Positions 40,321-53,134 of a DNA stretch of 64,000 nt are shown here, one piece after another (the stretch's first letter is position 1; every line of letters begins with the position of its first letter). This stretch comes from Rhizobium bangladeshense (GTDB lineage: Bacteria; Pseudomonadota; Alphaproteobacteria; Rhizobiales; Rhizobiaceae), in contig NZ_CP071612.1 in assembly GCF_017357245.1 (NCBI RefSeq), positions 3,746,001 through 3,810,000 of the forward strand, given 5' to 3'. A model generated the notes under the pieces. That model did not search any database. It was not told where the DNA came from and worked only from the letters and a program-made list of their open reading frames with translations. A program made the translations under genes and the position numbers.

Positions 40321-42524
40321 AAACGCCGAAAACGCTCCCTGAAGTAAAGCTTTCCTGGGAAATTTCGGCAGATGAAATCACGGCTATCCTTGCTGGCTCG
40401 CATTCCAATCCCTTTGCCGTCCTAGGTGCGCATCAGGCCGGCGACGCTTTTGTCGCCCGGTGCTTCATCCCGGGTGCCGATGAAGTGACCGCCATGACGC
40501 TCGATGGCGACATTGTCGGTGAATTGAATCGGTTCCACGCCGATGGCGTCTTCGCCGGCCCGGTTTCGATCGCCAAACTGCAGCCGTTGCGCTACCGCGC
40601 CCGGCGCGGCGACGCCGAATGGGCCGTCACCGACCCATACAGCTTCGGGCCGGTGCTCGGGCCGATGGATGATTATTTCGCCCGCGAAGGTTCGCATCTG
40701 CGCCTGTTCGACAAGATGGGCGCTCATCTCATCAAGCATGAAGGCGCCCAGGGCATCCACTTCGCGGTCTGGGCGCCGAACGCCCAGCGCGTCTCCGTCG
40801 TCGGCGATTTCAACAATTGGGACGGGCGCCGCCATGTCATGCGCTTCCGCGCCGACAGCGGCATCTGGGAAATTTTCGCCCCGGACGTTCCGATCGGGGT
40901 GGCCTACAAATTCGAGATCCGCGGCCACGACGGCGTGTTGCTGCCGCTCAAGGCCGATCCCTTCGCCCGCCGCAGCGAACTCAGACCGAAGACCGCTTCG
41001 ATCGCCGCTGCCGAGCTCGAGCAGGTCTGGGAGGACGAGGCCCACCTGAAGCACTGGAGCGAGACCGACAAGCGCCGTCAGCCGATCTCGATCTATGAGG
41101 TGCATGCCGGCTCCTGGCAGCGCCGGCAGGACGGCAGCATGCTTTCCTGGGACGAGCTCGCCTCCAGCCTCATCCCCTATTGCGTCGACATGGGGTTCAC
41201 CCATATCGAATTCCTGCCGATCACAGAACATCCCTACGATCCCTCCTGGGGCTACCAGACGACGGGCCTTTACGCGCCCACCGCTCGCTTCGGCGAGCCG
41301 GAAGGTTTCGCCCGTTTCGTCAACGGCTGCCACAAGGTCGGCATCGGCGTCATTCTCGACTGGGTGCCGGCGCATTTCCCCACCGACGAACACGGCCTAG
41401 GCTGGTTTGACGGCACGGCGCTTTACGAGCACGAAGACCCGCGCAAGGGCTTCCATCCGGACTGGAACACGGCGATCTATAATTTTGGCCGCACCGAAGT
41501 GGTTTCCTATCTGGTCAACAACGCCCTCTATTGGGCCGAGAAGTTCCATCTTGACGGCCTGCGTGTGGATGCCGTCGCCTCTATGCTCTATCTCGATTAT
41601 TCTCGCAAACACGGCGAATGGATCCCCAACGAATATGGCGGCAACGAGAACCTCGAAGCTGTCCGCTTTCTGCAGGACCTCAACATTCGCATCTACGGCC
41701 AACATCCCAATGTCATGACCATCGCCGAGGAATCGACCTCCTGGCCGAAAGTCTCTCAACCCGTGCATGAAGGCGGCCTCGGCTTCGGCTTCAAATGGAA
41801 CATGGGCTTCATGCATGACACGCTAAGCTACATGAAACGTGACCCGGTGCACCGAAAGCACCACCAGAACGAACTCACCTTCGGCCTCCTCTATGCCTAT
41901 TCGGAAAATTTCGTCCTGCCGCTGTCGCATGACGAGGTCGTTCACGGAAAGGGCTCGCTGATCGCGAAGATGCCGGGCGACGACTGGCAGAAATTCGCCA
42001 ATCTGCGCGCTTACTACGCTTTCATGTGGGGCTATCCCGGCAAGAAGCTGTTGTTCATGGGGCAGGAATTCGCCCAGTGGAGCGAATGGAGCGAGGAGAG
42101 GTCGCTCGACTGGAACCTCCTGCAGTATCGCATGCACGAGGGCATGCGGCGCCTGGTCCGCGATCTCAATTTCACCTATCGCAGCAAGCCCGCCCTGCAT
42201 GAGCGTGACTGCGAGGGCGACGGTTTCGAATGGCTGATTGCCGACGACAGCGAAAATTCCGTCTTCGCTTGGCAACGCAAGGCGCCGGGCCAAAAGCCCA
42301 TCGTCGTGATCACCAACTTTACTCCCGTCTACCGCGAGAACTATTTATTACGCCTGCCTTTCGCGGGCCGCTGGCGGGAGATTCTGAACACCGACGCCGA
42401 CATCTATGGCGGCAGCGGCAAGGGCAATGGCGGGCGCGTGCAGGCCGTCGATGCCGGCGGCAATATCACCTGCTCGATCACTCTGCCGCCCTTGGCGACA
42501 ATCATGCTTGAACCTGAAAATTAG
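40317..42524 (+). CDS. glgB: 1,4-alpha-glucan branching enzyme
   Basis: 735 aa. An N-terminal N1 beta-sandwich, a CBM48 (about 130-225; [20 protein letters not shown]), and the GH13 barrel with catalytic D in [14 protein letters not shown] in [11 protein letters not shown] and the transition-state D in [14 protein letters not shown]-terminal beta domain follows. It cuts an alpha-1,4 chain and reattaches it as an alpha-1,6 branch. Translation is coupled to glgP (ATGA overlap); glgC follows after 17 bp. Confidence 0.97.
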   Translation: MKTPKTLPEVKLSWEISADEITAILAGSHSNPFAVLGAHQAGDAFVARCFIPGADEVTAMTLDGDIVGELNRFHADGVFAGPVSIAKLQPLRYRARRGDAEWAVTDPYSFGPVLGPMDDYFAREGSHLRLFDKMGAHLIKHEGAQGIHFAVWAPNAQRVSVVGDFNNWDGRRHVMRFRADSGIWEIFAPDVPIGVAYKFEIRGHDGVLLPLKADPFARRSELRPKTASIAAAELEQVWEDEAHLKHWSETDKRRQPISIYEVHAGSWQRRQDGSMLSWDELASSLIPYCVDMGFTHIEFLPITEHPYDPSWGYQTTGLYAPTARFGEPEGFARFVNGCHKVGIGVILDWVPAHFPTDEHGLGWFDGTALYEHEDPRKGFHPDWNTAIYNFGRTEVVSYLVNNALYWAEKFHLDGLRVDAVASMLYLDYSRKHGEWIPNEYGGNENLEAVRFLQDLNIRIYGQHPNVMTIAEESTSWPKVSQPVHEGGLGFGFKWNMGFMHDTLSYMKRDPVHRKHHQNELTFGLLYAYSENFVLPLSHDEVVHGKGSLIAKMPGDDWQKFANLRAYYAFMWGYPGKKLLFMGQEFAQWSEWSEERSLDWNLLQYRMHEGMRRLVRDLNFTYRSKPALHERDCEGDGFEWLIADDSENSVFAWQRKAPGQKPIVVITNFTPVYRENYLLRLPFAGRWREILNTDADIYGGSGKGNGGRVQAVDAGGNITCSITLPPLATIMLEPEN

Positions 42525-42541
42525 ACTGGTGGGAGGAGAAA

Positions 42542-43804
42542 ATGGTAGAGAAGCGTATTCAGCCACTTGCCCGCGATGCCATGGCCTATGTTCTGGCGGG
42601 CGGCAGGGGGAGCCGTCTCAAGGAACTGACCGACCGGCGCGCCAAGCCCGCCGTCTATTTCGGCGGCAAGGCCCGCATCATCGATTTCGCTTTGTCGAAC
42701 GCACTGAATTCGGGCATTCGCCGCATCGGCGTTGCGACGCAGTACAAGGCGCATTCGCTGATACGCCACATGCAGCGAGGCTGGAACTTCTTCCGCCCCG
42801 AGCGAAACGAAAGCTTCGACATCCTGCCCGCCTCCCAGCGCGTTTCCGAAACGCAGTGGTATGAAGGCACCGCCGACGCCGTTTATCAGAACATCGATAT
42901 CATCGAGGATTACGGCGTCGAATACATGGTCATTCTCGCCGGCGACCATGTCTACAAGATGGACTACGAATACATGCTCCAGCAGCATGTCGATTCCGGC
43001 GCGGACGTGACGATCGGCTGCCTGGAAGTGCCGCGCATGGAAGCAACCGGCTTCGGCGTCATGCATGTCAACGAAAAGGATGAGATCTTCGCCTTCATCG
43101 AAAAGCCGGCCGATCCGCCCGGCATTCCGGACAAGCCTGACTTTGCGCTCGCCTCGATGGGCATCTATGTCTTCCACACCAAGTTCCTGCTCGATGCGCT
43201 GCGCCGCGACGCCGCCGACCCGAACTCGAGCCGCGATTTCGGCAAGGATATCATTCCCTATATCGTCAAAAACGGTAAGGCGGTCGCCCACCGCTTCGCC
43301 AAATCCTGCGTCCGTTCCGATTTCGAGCACGAGCCCTACTGGCGCGACGTCGGCACGATCGACGCCTACTGGCAGGCCAATATCGATCTGACGGCCATCG
43401 TCCCGGAGCTCGATATATACGACAAGTCCTGGCCGATCTGGACCTACGCCGAAATCACCCCGCCCGCGAAATTCGTCCATGACGACGACGATCGCCGCGG
43501 CTCGGCCACGTCCTCCGTCGTATCGGGCGACTGCATCATCTCAGGCGCCAGCCTCAACAAGAGCCTTCTCTTCACCGGCGTCAGGGCCAATTCCTTTTCC
43601 AAGCTGGAAGGAGCGGTCATCCTGCCCAACGTGAAGATCGGACGGCGCGCGCAGCTCAGGAATGTGGTGATCGACCATGGCGTCGTCATCCCCGAGGGGC
43701 TCGTCGTCGGCGAGGATCCCAATCTCGACGCCAAGCGCTTCCGCCGGACGGAAAGCGGCATCTGCCTGATCACGCAACCGATGATCGACAAGCTGGATAT
43801 CTGA
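42542..43804 (+). CDS. glgC: Glucose-1-phosphate adenylyltransferase (ADP-glucose pyrophosphorylase)
   Basis: 420 aa, the same length as the Agrobacterium enzyme. It makes ADP-glucose, the committed step of glycogen synthesis. The nucleotide site [24 protein letters not shown] is near residue 15, the catalytic aspartate region is [17 protein letters not shown] near 126, the glucose-phosphate site is FIEKP near 180, and a left-handed beta-helix domain forms the C-terminus. A GGGAGGAG ribosome site precedes the ATG. Alphaproteobacterial forms are activated by fructose-6-phosphate and pyruvate. glgA starts 3 bp after its stop. Confidence 0.97.
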   Translation: MVEKRIQPLARDAMAYVLAGGRGSRLKELTDRRAKPAVYFGGKARIIDFALSNALNSGIRRIGVATQYKAHSLIRHMQRGWNFFRPERNESFDILPASQRVSETQWYEGTADAVYQNIDIIEDYGVEYMVILAGDHVYKMDYEYMLQQHVDSGADVTIGCLEVPRMEATGFGVMHVNEKDEIFAFIEKPADPPGIPDKPDFALASMGIYVFHTKFLLDALRRDAADPNSSRDFGKDIIPYIVKNGKAVAHRFAKSCVRSDFEHEPYWRDVGTIDAYWQANIDLTAIVPELDIYDKSWPIWTYAEITPPAKFVHDDDDRRGSATSSVVSGDCIISGASLNKSLLFTGVRANSFSKLEGAVILPNVKIGRRAQLRNVVIDHGVVIPEGLVVGEDPNLDAKRFRRTESGICLITQPMIDKLDI

Positions 43805-43807
43805 CTT

Positions 43808-45250
43808 ATGAAAGTTCTTTCGGTTTCGTCCGAAGTCTTCCCCTTGATCAAGACAGGGGGCCTGGCCGATGTGTCCGGCGCCCTGCCGATTGCTCTGAAA
43901 GCCTTCGGGGTCGAGACCAAAACCCTCCTGCCCGGCTACCCCGCCGTCATGAAGGTCATTCGCGACCCCGTCGTCAGGCTCGAATTCCCGGACCTTCTCG
44001 GGGAGCGGGCGACCGTGCTGGAGGTTCAGCATGAGGGACTCGATCTGCTCGTCCTCGATGCTCCCGCCTATTACGACAGGCCGGGCGGCCCCTATCTCGA
44101 TACGCTCGGCAAGGACTATCCCGATAATTGGCGCCGTTTCGCCGCTCTGTCGCTCGCCGCTGCCGAAATCGCGGCTGGCCTGCTGCCCGGCTGGCGGCCG
44201 GATCTGGTCCACACGCACGACTGGCAGTCTGCCCTGACCTCGGTCTACATGCGCTATTACCCGACGCCGGAACTGCCGAGCGTGCTGACGGTCCACAACA
44301 TTGCCTTCCAAGGTCAGTTCGGTGCGGAGATCTTTCCCGGCCTGCGTCTGCCTGACCATGCCTTTGCCACTGAGAGCATCGAATATTACGGCACGGTAGG
44401 CTTCCTCAAGGGCGGCTTGCAGACGGCCCATGCAATCACGACCGTCAGCCCAACCTACGCCGACGAGATATTGACGCCGGAATTCGGCATGGGGCTGGAA
44501 GGCGTCATCGCCAGCCGCATCGACAACCTGCACGGCATCGTCAACGGCATCGACACCGATATCTGGAACCCGGGGACCGATCCCGTCGTCCACACCCATT
44601 ATGGCCCGACGACGCTGAAGAACCGCGAGGAAAACCGCCGCTCGATCGCCGAGTTCTTCCATCTCGACGATGACGATGCGCCGATCTTCTGCGTCATCAG
44701 CCGCCTCACCTGGCAGAAGGGCATGGACATCGTCGCCAACGTCGCCGATCAGATCGTCGGCATGGGCGGCAAGCTCGTCGTACTCGGCTCCGGCGAAGCC
44801 GCGCTTGAAGGAGCGCTGCTCGCCTCCGCCAGCCGCCATCCCGGCCGCATCGGCGTCTCGATCGGCTATAACGAGCCGATGTCGCACCTGATGCAGGCCG
44901 GCTGCGACGCGATTATCATCCCGTCGCGCTTCGAACCCTGCGGCCTCACCCAGCTTTACGGCCTGCGTTACGGCTGCGTGCCGATCGTCGCCCGCACCGG
45001 CGGATTGAACGACACCGTGATCGACGCCAATCACGCCGCACTTGCGGCGAAAGTGGCAACCGGCATACAATTCTCACCCGTGACAGAAACGGGCATGCTA
45101 CAGGCAATCCGCCGTGCGATGCATTTTTATGCGGACCGAAAACTCTGGACCCAATTGCAAAAGCAAGGCATGAAATCCGATGTCTCCTGGGAGAAGAGCG
45201 CCGAACGCTACGCTGCCCTCTATTCAAGCCTCGTCTCGAAAGGCATGTGA
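43808..45250 (+). CDS. glgA: Glycogen synthase (ADP-glucose)
   Basis: 480 aa, a GT5 glycosyltransferase with two Rossmann domains. The N-terminal ADP-glucose motif is [15 protein letters not shown] (K15). HTHDWQSAL is near 137. The C-terminal donor site is [17 protein letters not shown] near 377, with the conserved glutamate, followed by [10 protein letters not shown]. It extends the alpha-1,4 chain. It sits between glgC and pgm with 3-bp and 6-bp gaps, so all are surely one transcript. Confidence 0.97.
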   Translation: MKVLSVSSEVFPLIKTGGLADVSGALPIALKAFGVETKTLLPGYPAVMKVIRDPVVRLEFPDLLGERATVLEVQHEGLDLLVLDAPAYYDRPGGPYLDTLGKDYPDNWRRFAALSLAAAEIAAGLLPGWRPDLVHTHDWQSALTSVYMRYYPTPELPSVLTVHNIAFQGQFGAEIFPGLRLPDHAFATESIEYYGTVGFLKGGLQTAHAITTVSPTYADEILTPEFGMGLEGVIASRIDNLHGIVNGIDTDIWNPGTDPVVHTHYGPTTLKNREENRRSIAEFFHLDDDDAPIFCVISRLTWQKGMDIVANVADQIVGMGGKLVVLGSGEAALEGALLASASRHPGRIGVSIGYNEPMSHLMQAGCDAIIIPSRFEPCGLTQLYGLRYGCVPIVARTGGLNDTVIDANHAALAAKVATGIQFSPVTETGMLQAIRRAMHFYADRKLWTQLQKQGMKSDVSWEKSAERYAALYSSLVSKGM

Positions 45251-46888
<1,638 letters not shown>

Positions 46889-46891
46889 TCC

Positions 46892-48877
46892 GTGGGGAGC
46901 ATGCGGGACAGCAAATCGGCGCGCGGCGCGATCGTCTTCGAGACCGGCGTCGAATTTGCCGTGTGGTCGCATCATGCCGCGCAGATTGATCTCTGCCTCT
47001 TCGAGCATGACGGCAACAAGGAGCTTGCGCGCCTGCCGATGACGCGCGATGGCAACCACATCCATCGCCTCTTCGTCGACGGCGTCAGGCAAGGCGCGCG
47101 CTACGGCTATCGCGCCGACGGCATCTATGCGCCCGACAACGGCCTCTGGTTCGATCCCTCCAAACTGCTGATCGACCCTTACGCCAAGGAAATCGACCGG
47201 CCGTTCCGCTACGATCCCCGCCTCGGCATCTACGGCGAGGACAGTCAGGATCTGATGCCGAAGGCGATCGTCACCACCGATACGCGAGCCGCCGCCGCCA
47301 AGCCGCTCTTCAAACCGGGCGGCTTCATCTACGAGGTGGCCGTGCGGCCCTTCACCATTCTCCATCCCGACGTACCGGAGGCTCAGCGCGGCACGGTTGC
47401 AGCGCTTGCCCATCCCGCCGTCATCGCCCATATGAAGCGGATCGGGGTCGACGCCGTCGAACTGATGCCGATCACCGCCTGGATCGACGAACGCCACCTG
47501 CCGCCGCTCGGGCTCACCAACGGCTGGGGCTACAATCCCGTCGCCTTCATGGCCCTCGATCCAAGGATTGTCCCCGGCGGTGTGACGGAGCTGCGCGAAA
47601 CGGTTGCCGCCCTGCATGCCGAAGGAATCGCCGTCATCCTCGATCTCGTCTTCAACCATACCGGCGAAAGCGACCGCTATGGCACGACGCTGTCGCTGCG
47701 CGGCCTCGACAACCTGCATTACTATCGCCACGTCCAGAATAACCCTGGCGAACTCGTCAACGACACCGGTACCGGCAATACGATTGCCTGCGATCATCCT
47801 GAGGTCAGGCGCCTCGTCATCGACAGCCTGCGGCACTTCGTGCTCAATGCGGGCGTCGACGGTTTTCGCTTCGATCTCGCCCCGGTCCTCGGCCGCACCG
47901 CGACGGGCTTCCAGCGTGATGACGGGACGCTCGCCGCGATCCTGACTGACGACGTGCTTGCCGATCGGATCATGATCGCCGAGCCTTGGGATATCGGCCC
48001 CGGCGGCTACCAGCTCGGCAATTTCCCCAGTCCCTTCCTCGAATGGAACGACAGGGTTCGCGACGATCTGCGCTGCTACTGGCGCGGCGACCAATGGAAG
48101 ACCGGCTCACTGGCCACCGCACTTGCCGGTTCCTCCGACATCTTCTCCCGCAATGATGGCAAGGAGACGCGCAGCGTCAATTTTCTCGCCGCCCATGACG
48201 GCTTCACATTGATCGATCTCGTCTCCTATGCCGGCAAGCACAATGAGGCCAATGGCGAGCACAATCGGGACGGCCACAATGAGAACCATTCCTGGAACAA
48301 TGGCGTCGAAGGCGAGACGCTTTTTCCGACCATCCGCAAGCGCCGCATAAATGATGTGATGGCGCTGATATCAACGCTCTTTGCCACCCGTGGCAGCATC
48401 ATGCTGACGGCGGGTGACGAGGGCGGCCGCAGCCAGCGCGGCAACAACAACGCCTATTGCCAGGACAATGAGATCACCTGGCTGGACTGGAAGACGCTGA
48501 ATGAGGATCTCATCGCCCATACGGCATTCGTCGCCGGACTCCGCCGCCGCTTCACCGTGTTTTCCGAAAAGGGCTTCCTCTCCGGCAATGGCGACGTCGA
48601 ATGGATCTCACTCTCCGGCGAACCGATGACCATTGCCGAATGGGAGACGCCGTCGCTCTCGACGCTCGGGATGCTGCTCGCCACCGGCGACCGCTCCTTG
48701 CGCGGCAGAAAGACCCGGCTTGCCGTGCTTTTCAATCGTTCCGAGAGCCGCCAGCTCTTTACGCTCCCGTCAGAGAACGAGTTGGGCTGGCGCCAACTGA
48801 CGTCGGAGGGAGAGAAGAAGGCCGGCACCTCCGTGACCATCGAGCCACGCTCCGTCGCCTTTTTCGCAGAAAAATGA
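46892..48877 (+). CDS. glgX: Glycogen debranching enzyme
   Basis: 661 aa. An N-terminal CBM48-like domain (GVEFAVWSHHAAQIDLCLFE), then a GH13 isoamylase-type barrel with catalytic D in GVDGFRFDLAPVLGR, E in MIAEPWDIGPGGYQLG and D in FLAAHDGFTLIDLVSYAGKHN. It removes short alpha-1,6 branches left by GlgP. The start is uncertain: GTG 46892 (3 bp after pgm) or ATG 46901, where GGGGAG sits too close to be an ideal site. Last gene of the glg operon. Confidence 0.94.
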   Translation: MGSMRDSKSARGAIVFETGVEFAVWSHHAAQIDLCLFEHDGNKELARLPMTRDGNHIHRLFVDGVRQGARYGYRADGIYAPDNGLWFDPSKLLIDPYAKEIDRPFRYDPRLGIYGEDSQDLMPKAIVTTDTRAAAAKPLFKPGGFIYEVAVRPFTILHPDVPEAQRGTVAALAHPAVIAHMKRIGVDAVELMPITAWIDERHLPPLGLTNGWGYNPVAFMALDPRIVPGGVTELRETVAALHAEGIAVILDLVFNHTGESDRYGTTLSLRGLDNLHYYRHVQNNPGELVNDTGTGNTIACDHPEVRRLVIDSLRHFVLNAGVDGFRFDLAPVLGRTATGFQRDDGTLAAILTDDVLADRIMIAEPWDIGPGGYQLGNFPSPFLEWNDRVRDDLRCYWRGDQWKTGSLATALAGSSDIFSRNDGKETRSVNFLAAHDGFTLIDLVSYAGKHNEANGEHNRDGHNENHSWNNGVEGETLFPTIRKRRINDVMALISTLFATRGSIMLTAGDEGGRSQRGNNNAYCQDNEITWLDWKTLNEDLIAHTAFVAGLRRRFTVFSEKGFLSGNGDVEWISLSGEPMTIAEWETPSLSTLGMLLATGDRSLRGRKTRLAVLFNRSESRQLFTLPSENELGWRQLTSEGEKKAGTSVTIEPRSVAFFAEK

Positions 48878-48965
48878 CTGCCTCCCGCCACTCATACAAA
48901 TCCTTGTCGCAATCGTCATAAATGCACGATAAGGCTTGCCCGGCGGCTTTTCTCACGAGGAATTC

Positions 48966-49454
48966 ATGGTCACGGAAATTTCACTCTCCGATGTGCGGGG
49001 ATTGATCGGCATGGAAACGGGCCTTTCGGATTGGATCACCGTCGATCAGAAAATGATCGACGCCTTCGCGGGGGCCACCGACGACCATCAGTTCATTCAT
49101 GTCGATCCCGAGCGCGCGGCCGCCGAAAGCCCCTTCGGCGGCACCATCGCGCATGGCTTCCTGACGCTGTCTCTGCTGTCGGCGATGAACTACAATTGCC
49201 TGCCGAAAGTGCGCGAGCAGACCATGGGCATCAACTATGGCTTTGATCGCGTTCGCTTTATGACGCCGGTGAAGAGCGGCGCCCGTGTGCGCGGCCGTTT
49301 CCTGCTTTCCGACGCCCGCTTCCGCGGCGGCGGCATGCTGATGACCACCTATGACGTGACCATCGAAATCGAAAACGAGAAGAAGCCGGCGCTGACGGCA
49401 AGATGGATCACGATTATCCAGTTCGACCCGAAGGACCGGCCGGAAGACGCGTAG
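48966..49454 (+). CDS. MaoC-like (R)-specific hydratase, NodN type
   Basis: 162 aa with the single hot-dog fold of MaoC-like dehydratases. The catalytic D and H lie in the motif DDHQFIHVDPERA near residue 42 and in FGGTIAHGFLTLSLL near 60. Such enzymes hydrate enoyl-CoA; the branch including the nodulation protein NodN has this length and pattern. I start at ATG 48966, preceded by GAGGA; the frame upstream adds ten residues with no support. Stands alone after the glg operon, convergent with soxG. Confidence 0.86.
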   Translation: MVTEISLSDVRGLIGMETGLSDWITVDQKMIDAFAGATDDHQFIHVDPERAAAESPFGGTIAHGFLTLSLLSAMNYNCLPKVREQTMGINYGFDRVRFMTPVKSGARVRGRFLLSDARFRGGGMLMTTYDVTIEIENEKKPALTARWITIIQFDPKDRPEDA

Positions 49455-49599
49455 GCCAGCGCTGCTTTGCTACCCGCCCGGACTGACGACGGCTTCGCCG
49501 CATTCGGCACGGATGCCGCACATTGGTGCGAAATGGGCCGCAACTGTCATTGCAGCCCTGAAAATGTCATGGGTTCTTAAGCAGCCGGGCTTGAAAGCC

Positions 49600-50148
49600 T
49601 CAATGCCCGGCATCTTCCGCCGCTTCGGCCAACAGCCCGAAGACGTAATCGGAAAACGACCGCCAGCACTCCACCCGGAACGTGTCTTCTTCCGTGCGGA
49701 AAAGTACGATCTCCGACTTGCCTAAGATCGTGCGCGAGGCAGCGCCGACCGGAAAGGAAGAAAGCGACAGATCCTGCGGGCAGCCGGCCGCAAGCGTGGC
49801 CTCCGCACCCGGTCCCGAAACGATGACCGCCACATTGCGGTGGGAAACGTCGGTCGCGGAATGCAGCGCACCGGCACTGGAACACGCGGCCATCAGATCA
49901 CCGCCCGCCTCGTCGATCAACAGCCACTCGTCCGGCCCGATCCAGAGTGCCGAGCGCGCACCCGCGCGGCCGGACGTTTTCGGAGTGGTCGGCACAGACA
50001 GGCCGAGAGCCAAAGAAAGTGCTTTGAGCGACCCTGCCGGCGCGCGCAGCGCCACGCGAGTTGCGGGCGGTGCGACTGTCAGGCGCACTGTGGCGGAGCC
50101 GCCGAGACGGCCGGCCAGTGCCGGCTTGCGAATTGCGACATCAGCCAT
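49600..50148 (-). CDS. soxG: Sarcosine oxidase gamma subunit
   Basis: 182 aa. The gamma subunit of heterotetrameric sarcosine oxidase has a fold like the folate-binding (GCV_T) domain and helps hold the complex together. SALWIGPDEWLLIDEAGG near 73 and DVSHRNVAVIVSGPGAE near 105 are characteristic. I start at the ATG complement 50146-50148, which has an excellent AAGGAAGGAGG in front; an in-frame ATG eight codons upstream is not needed. It overlaps the end of soxA by 8 bp and is the last gene of soxB-soxD-soxA-soxG. Confidence 0.88.
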   Translation of the reverse strand: MADVAIRKPALAGRLGGSATVRLTVAPPATRVALRAPAGSLKALSLALGLSVPTTPKTSGRAGARSALWIGPDEWLLIDEAGGDLMAACSSAGALHSATDVSHRNVAVIVSGPGAEATLAAGCPQDLSLSSFPVGAASRTILGKSEIVLFRTEEDTFRVECWRSFSDYVFGLLAEAAEDAGH

Positions 50149-53134
50149 GGATGCGGCCTCCTTCCTTGTCAAAGAACACCAGATCCGTCACTTCGACGGC
50201 GATCGTCCGGTCCGGCATCGGCACATAAAGCGTCTCGCCCATCCGCGCCCGGCCGCCGGCGACCAGCGCGAAGGCGATCGACCTGCCGCAATTTTCGGAC
50301 CAATAGGACGATGTGACGTGGCCGAGCATCGTCATCGGCTTCGGCTCGTTCGGGCTCGCGACGATCTGCGCGCCTTCTTCGAGCACCTGCTTCGGATCCT
50401 TGGTGACAAGGCCGACAAGCTGCTTGCGCCCCTCCTTGACGAGGTCCGGCCGCTGCAGTCCGCGAATGCCGACGAAGTCCTTCTTCTTCTTCGAAACCGC
50501 CCAGGCAACGCCCGCATCGTCAGGGGTCACGGTCCCGTCCGTGTCCTGACCGACGATGATATAGCCCTTCTCGGCGCGAAGAACGTGCATGGTCTCGGTG
50601 CCGTAGACGCAAGCCCCGAGCGGTTCGGCATTGGCCCAGACCGCTTCGAGCACCGACTGGCCGTATTCGGCCGGCACGTTGATTTCGAAGCCGATTTCAC
50701 CTGTGAAGGAAACGCGGAACAGTCGCGCCGGCACGCCGCAGACCGTGCACTCGGCAACGCTCATATGCGGGAAGGCCTCGTTGGAAAGGTCGACGCCCTC
50801 GACCAGCGGCGCGACGATCTCGCGCGCCTTCGGCCCCTGCACGGCGATGACGGCCCATTGCTCGGTCACTGAGGTCAGCCACACCTTCAGTTCGGGAAAT
50901 TCCGTCTGCAGGTAGTCTTCCATATGGTGGAGAACACGCGGCGCTCCGCCTGTCGTCGTCGTCACATGGAAACGGTCCTCCGCCAGGCGACCGACGACGC
51001 CATCGTCATAAACGAAGCCGTCCTCGCGCGTCATGATGCCGTAGCGAGCCTTGCCGGGCTTCAGCGTGTCCCAGGCATTGGTGTAGATGAGATTGAGGAA
51101 TTTCGCCGCATCCGGCCCTACCACTTCGATCTTGCCGAGCGTCGAGGCATCGAAGATACCTGCCGATTCGCGGGCCGTCCGGCATTCCCGGGCGACGGCC
51201 TGATGCATGTTCTCGCCCGAGCGCGGGTAGAACCAGGCGCGCTTCCAGTTGCCGACATCCTCGAAAACAGCGCCATGGGCTTCTTCCCACTCGTGCAGCG
51301 GCGTCTTGCGGGTGGGATCGAACAGCTTTCCGCGCGAATGGCCGATCAGCGTACCATAGGTCACCGGCGTGTAGGGCGCACGGAAAGTGGTGAGACCGAC
51401 CCTCGGAATTTCCTTGCCTAGCATTTCGGCGGCAATCGCCAAGCCATGCATGTTGGAAAGCTTGCCCTGGTCCGAGGCCATGCCGTTGGTCGTAAAGCGC
51501 TTGATATGCTCGATCGAATGCATGCCCTCGCGCACGGCCAGGCGAATATCCTTGGCGCAGACGTCGTGCTGGAAATCGATGAAGGCCTTGGCATTTGTCT
51601 TCGGCCCGGCGCCTTCGGCGGCGCCAATCATGCCGCCTGTCCAGTCATAGGGCTGCTCGGCCGAAATCGTGATCTTACCGCCGCCGCTTCTGCCGGTGGC
51701 CCGCGCCATCAGTTCGCCGGCGGCAAGCGATTCCTCGACTGTCCGCTGCAGGTCGTCAGTGCCGTTGCAGGCGCCGATCGAAAGGCAGTCCTGCGAATAG
51801 GTGCCGGGCAGGAAGCGCTGGCTTTCCGCTTCAAAGGCCACCTTGCCGCGCGACTGCGAGAAGAGATGCACGGACGGTGTCCAGCCGGCCGAAACCAGCA
51901 GCGCATCGACCGCGATCTTGCGGGGCGAGCCGCCGCCGTTGCGCGCTACCGTCATCGACGAGATGCGCAGCCGCCCTGCAGTATTAATGACCGACTGGCC
52001 GGTGAGAACGTCGATACCGAGCGTACGCGCCTCCGCCAGCACCGCCGCTCCCGGCGCCTGCCTGCAATCGACGATGGCGGCGATCGAGACACCGGCCCGC
52101 TTCAGATCGAAAGCCGCTTCATAGGCGGAATCATGTGCCGTGTAGATGCCGATATTGGTTCCGACGGCGACACCGTAATGATTGAGATACATCCGCCCCG
52201 CCGAAGCCAGCATGATGCCTGGGCGGTCGTTGTTCGGAAACACCATATGCCGCTCGATCGCGCCGGTGGCGAGGATCACCCGCTTGGCCCGGACCTGCCA
52301 CAGCCGCTCGCGCGGCAGATCGCTCGATGGTTTGGCGATATGATCGGTGACGCGTTCGGCAAGTCCGACGAAATTGTGGTTGTAGTAGCCGAAGGCGGTC
52401 GTGCGGGTGAGCACCTTGACATTATCGGTTGCCTTCAGCCGCGCCACGGCTTTCTGCGCCCAGGTGTAACCATCCTGCCCGTCGATCCTCACCCCCGCAT
52501 CGTAGCGCAGCGCCCCGCCTGCTTCCGCCTGCTCGTCGCAGAGGATCACCTTCGCGCCGGTCTCGGCCGCGGCCAGCGCCGCCGAAAGCCCGGCCACTCC
52601 GGCGCCGACCACCAGCACGTCGCAATGGGCGTAGCGGCTGGCATAATGATCTGGATCCTCTTCCGTCGGTGCGACGCCGAGGCCGGCGGCACGGCGGATG
52701 AACGGTTCGTAGACATGTTTCCAGGCGGAACGCGGCCACATGAAGGTCTTGTAGTAGAAACCGGCGGCGAAGAACGGCGACATCAGATTGTTGACCGCAC
52801 CGACATCATAGGCGAGCGAAGGCCAGCGATTCTGCGACTGGACGATCATGCCGTCGAAGACTTCCTGCACCGTGGCGCGCACGTTCGGCTGCTTGCGCGC
52901 CGTATCCCGAGCAACGTCGATCAGCGCGTTCGGCTCCTCGGCCCCTGCCGACAGAATGCCGCGAGCACGGTGATATTTGAACGACCGGCCGACGAGATGA
53001 ATGCCGTTGGCGATCAGCGCCGAGGCGACGGTATCGCCTTCCAGCGCCGTATAGCCCTTGCCGTCGAAGCTGAAACGCGCAGTCTTGGCCGGCGTCAGGC
53101 GCCCCTTCCCGGCGATACGATTAGCACCGCTCAT
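50141..53134 (-). CDS. soxA: Sarcosine oxidase alpha subunit
   Basis: 997 aa, full length. An N-terminal small 2Fe-2S-ferredoxin-like domain (1-100, without cluster), then an NAD-binding domain (VLVVGAGVAGLSAALAAAETGA near 174), a segment near 490-530 typical of this subunit, and a C-terminal aminomethyltransferase-like domain (from about 615) that binds tetrahydrofolate and captures the methyl group of sarcosine as methylene-THF. Together with SoxB, SoxD and SoxG it converts sarcosine to glycine and peroxide. Its start overlaps the soxD stop by 4 bp. Confidence 0.96.
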   Translation of the reverse strand: MSGANRIAGKGRLTPAKTARFSFDGKGYTALEGDTVASALIANGIHLVGRSFKYHRARGILSAGAEEPNALIDVARDTARKQPNVRATVQEVFDGMIVQSQNRWPSLAYDVGAVNNLMSPFFAAGFYYKTFMWPRSAWKHVYEPFIRRAAGLGVAPTEEDPDHYASRYAHCDVLVVGAGVAGLSAALAAAETGAKVILCDEQAEAGGALRYDAGVRIDGQDGYTWAQKAVARLKATDNVKVLTRTTAFGYYNHNFVGLAERVTDHIAKPSSDLPRERLWQVRAKRVILATGAIERHMVFPNNDRPGIMLASAGRMYLNHYGVAVGTNIGIYTAHDSAYEAAFDLKRAGVSIAAIVDCRQAPGAAVLAEARTLGIDVLTGQSVINTAGRLRISSMTVARNGGGSPRKIAVDALLVSAGWTPSVHLFSQSRGKVAFEAESQRFLPGTYSQDCLSIGACNGTDDLQRTVEESLAAGELMARATGRSGGGKITISAEQPYDWTGGMIGAAEGAGPKTNAKAFIDFQHDVCAKDIRLAVREGMHSIEHIKRFTTNGMASDQGKLSNMHGLAIAAEMLGKEIPRVGLTTFRAPYTPVTYGTLIGHSRGKLFDPTRKTPLHEWEEAHGAVFEDVGNWKRAWFYPRSGENMHQAVARECRTARESAGIFDASTLGKIEVVGPDAAKFLNLIYTNAWDTLKPGKARYGIMTREDGFVYDDGVVGRLAEDRFHVTTTTGGAPRVLHHMEDYLQTEFPELKVWLTSVTEQWAVIAVQGPKAREIVAPLVEGVDLSNEAFPHMSVAECTVCGVPARLFRVSFTGEIGFEINVPAEYGQSVLEAVWANAEPLGACVYGTETMHVLRAEKGYIIVGQDTDGTVTPDDAGVAWAVSKKKKDFVGIRGLQRPDLVKEGRKQLVGLVTKDPKQVLEEGAQIVASPNEPKPMTMLGHVTSSYWSENCGRSIAFALVAGGRARMGETLYVPMPDRTIAVEVTDLVFFDKEGGRIHG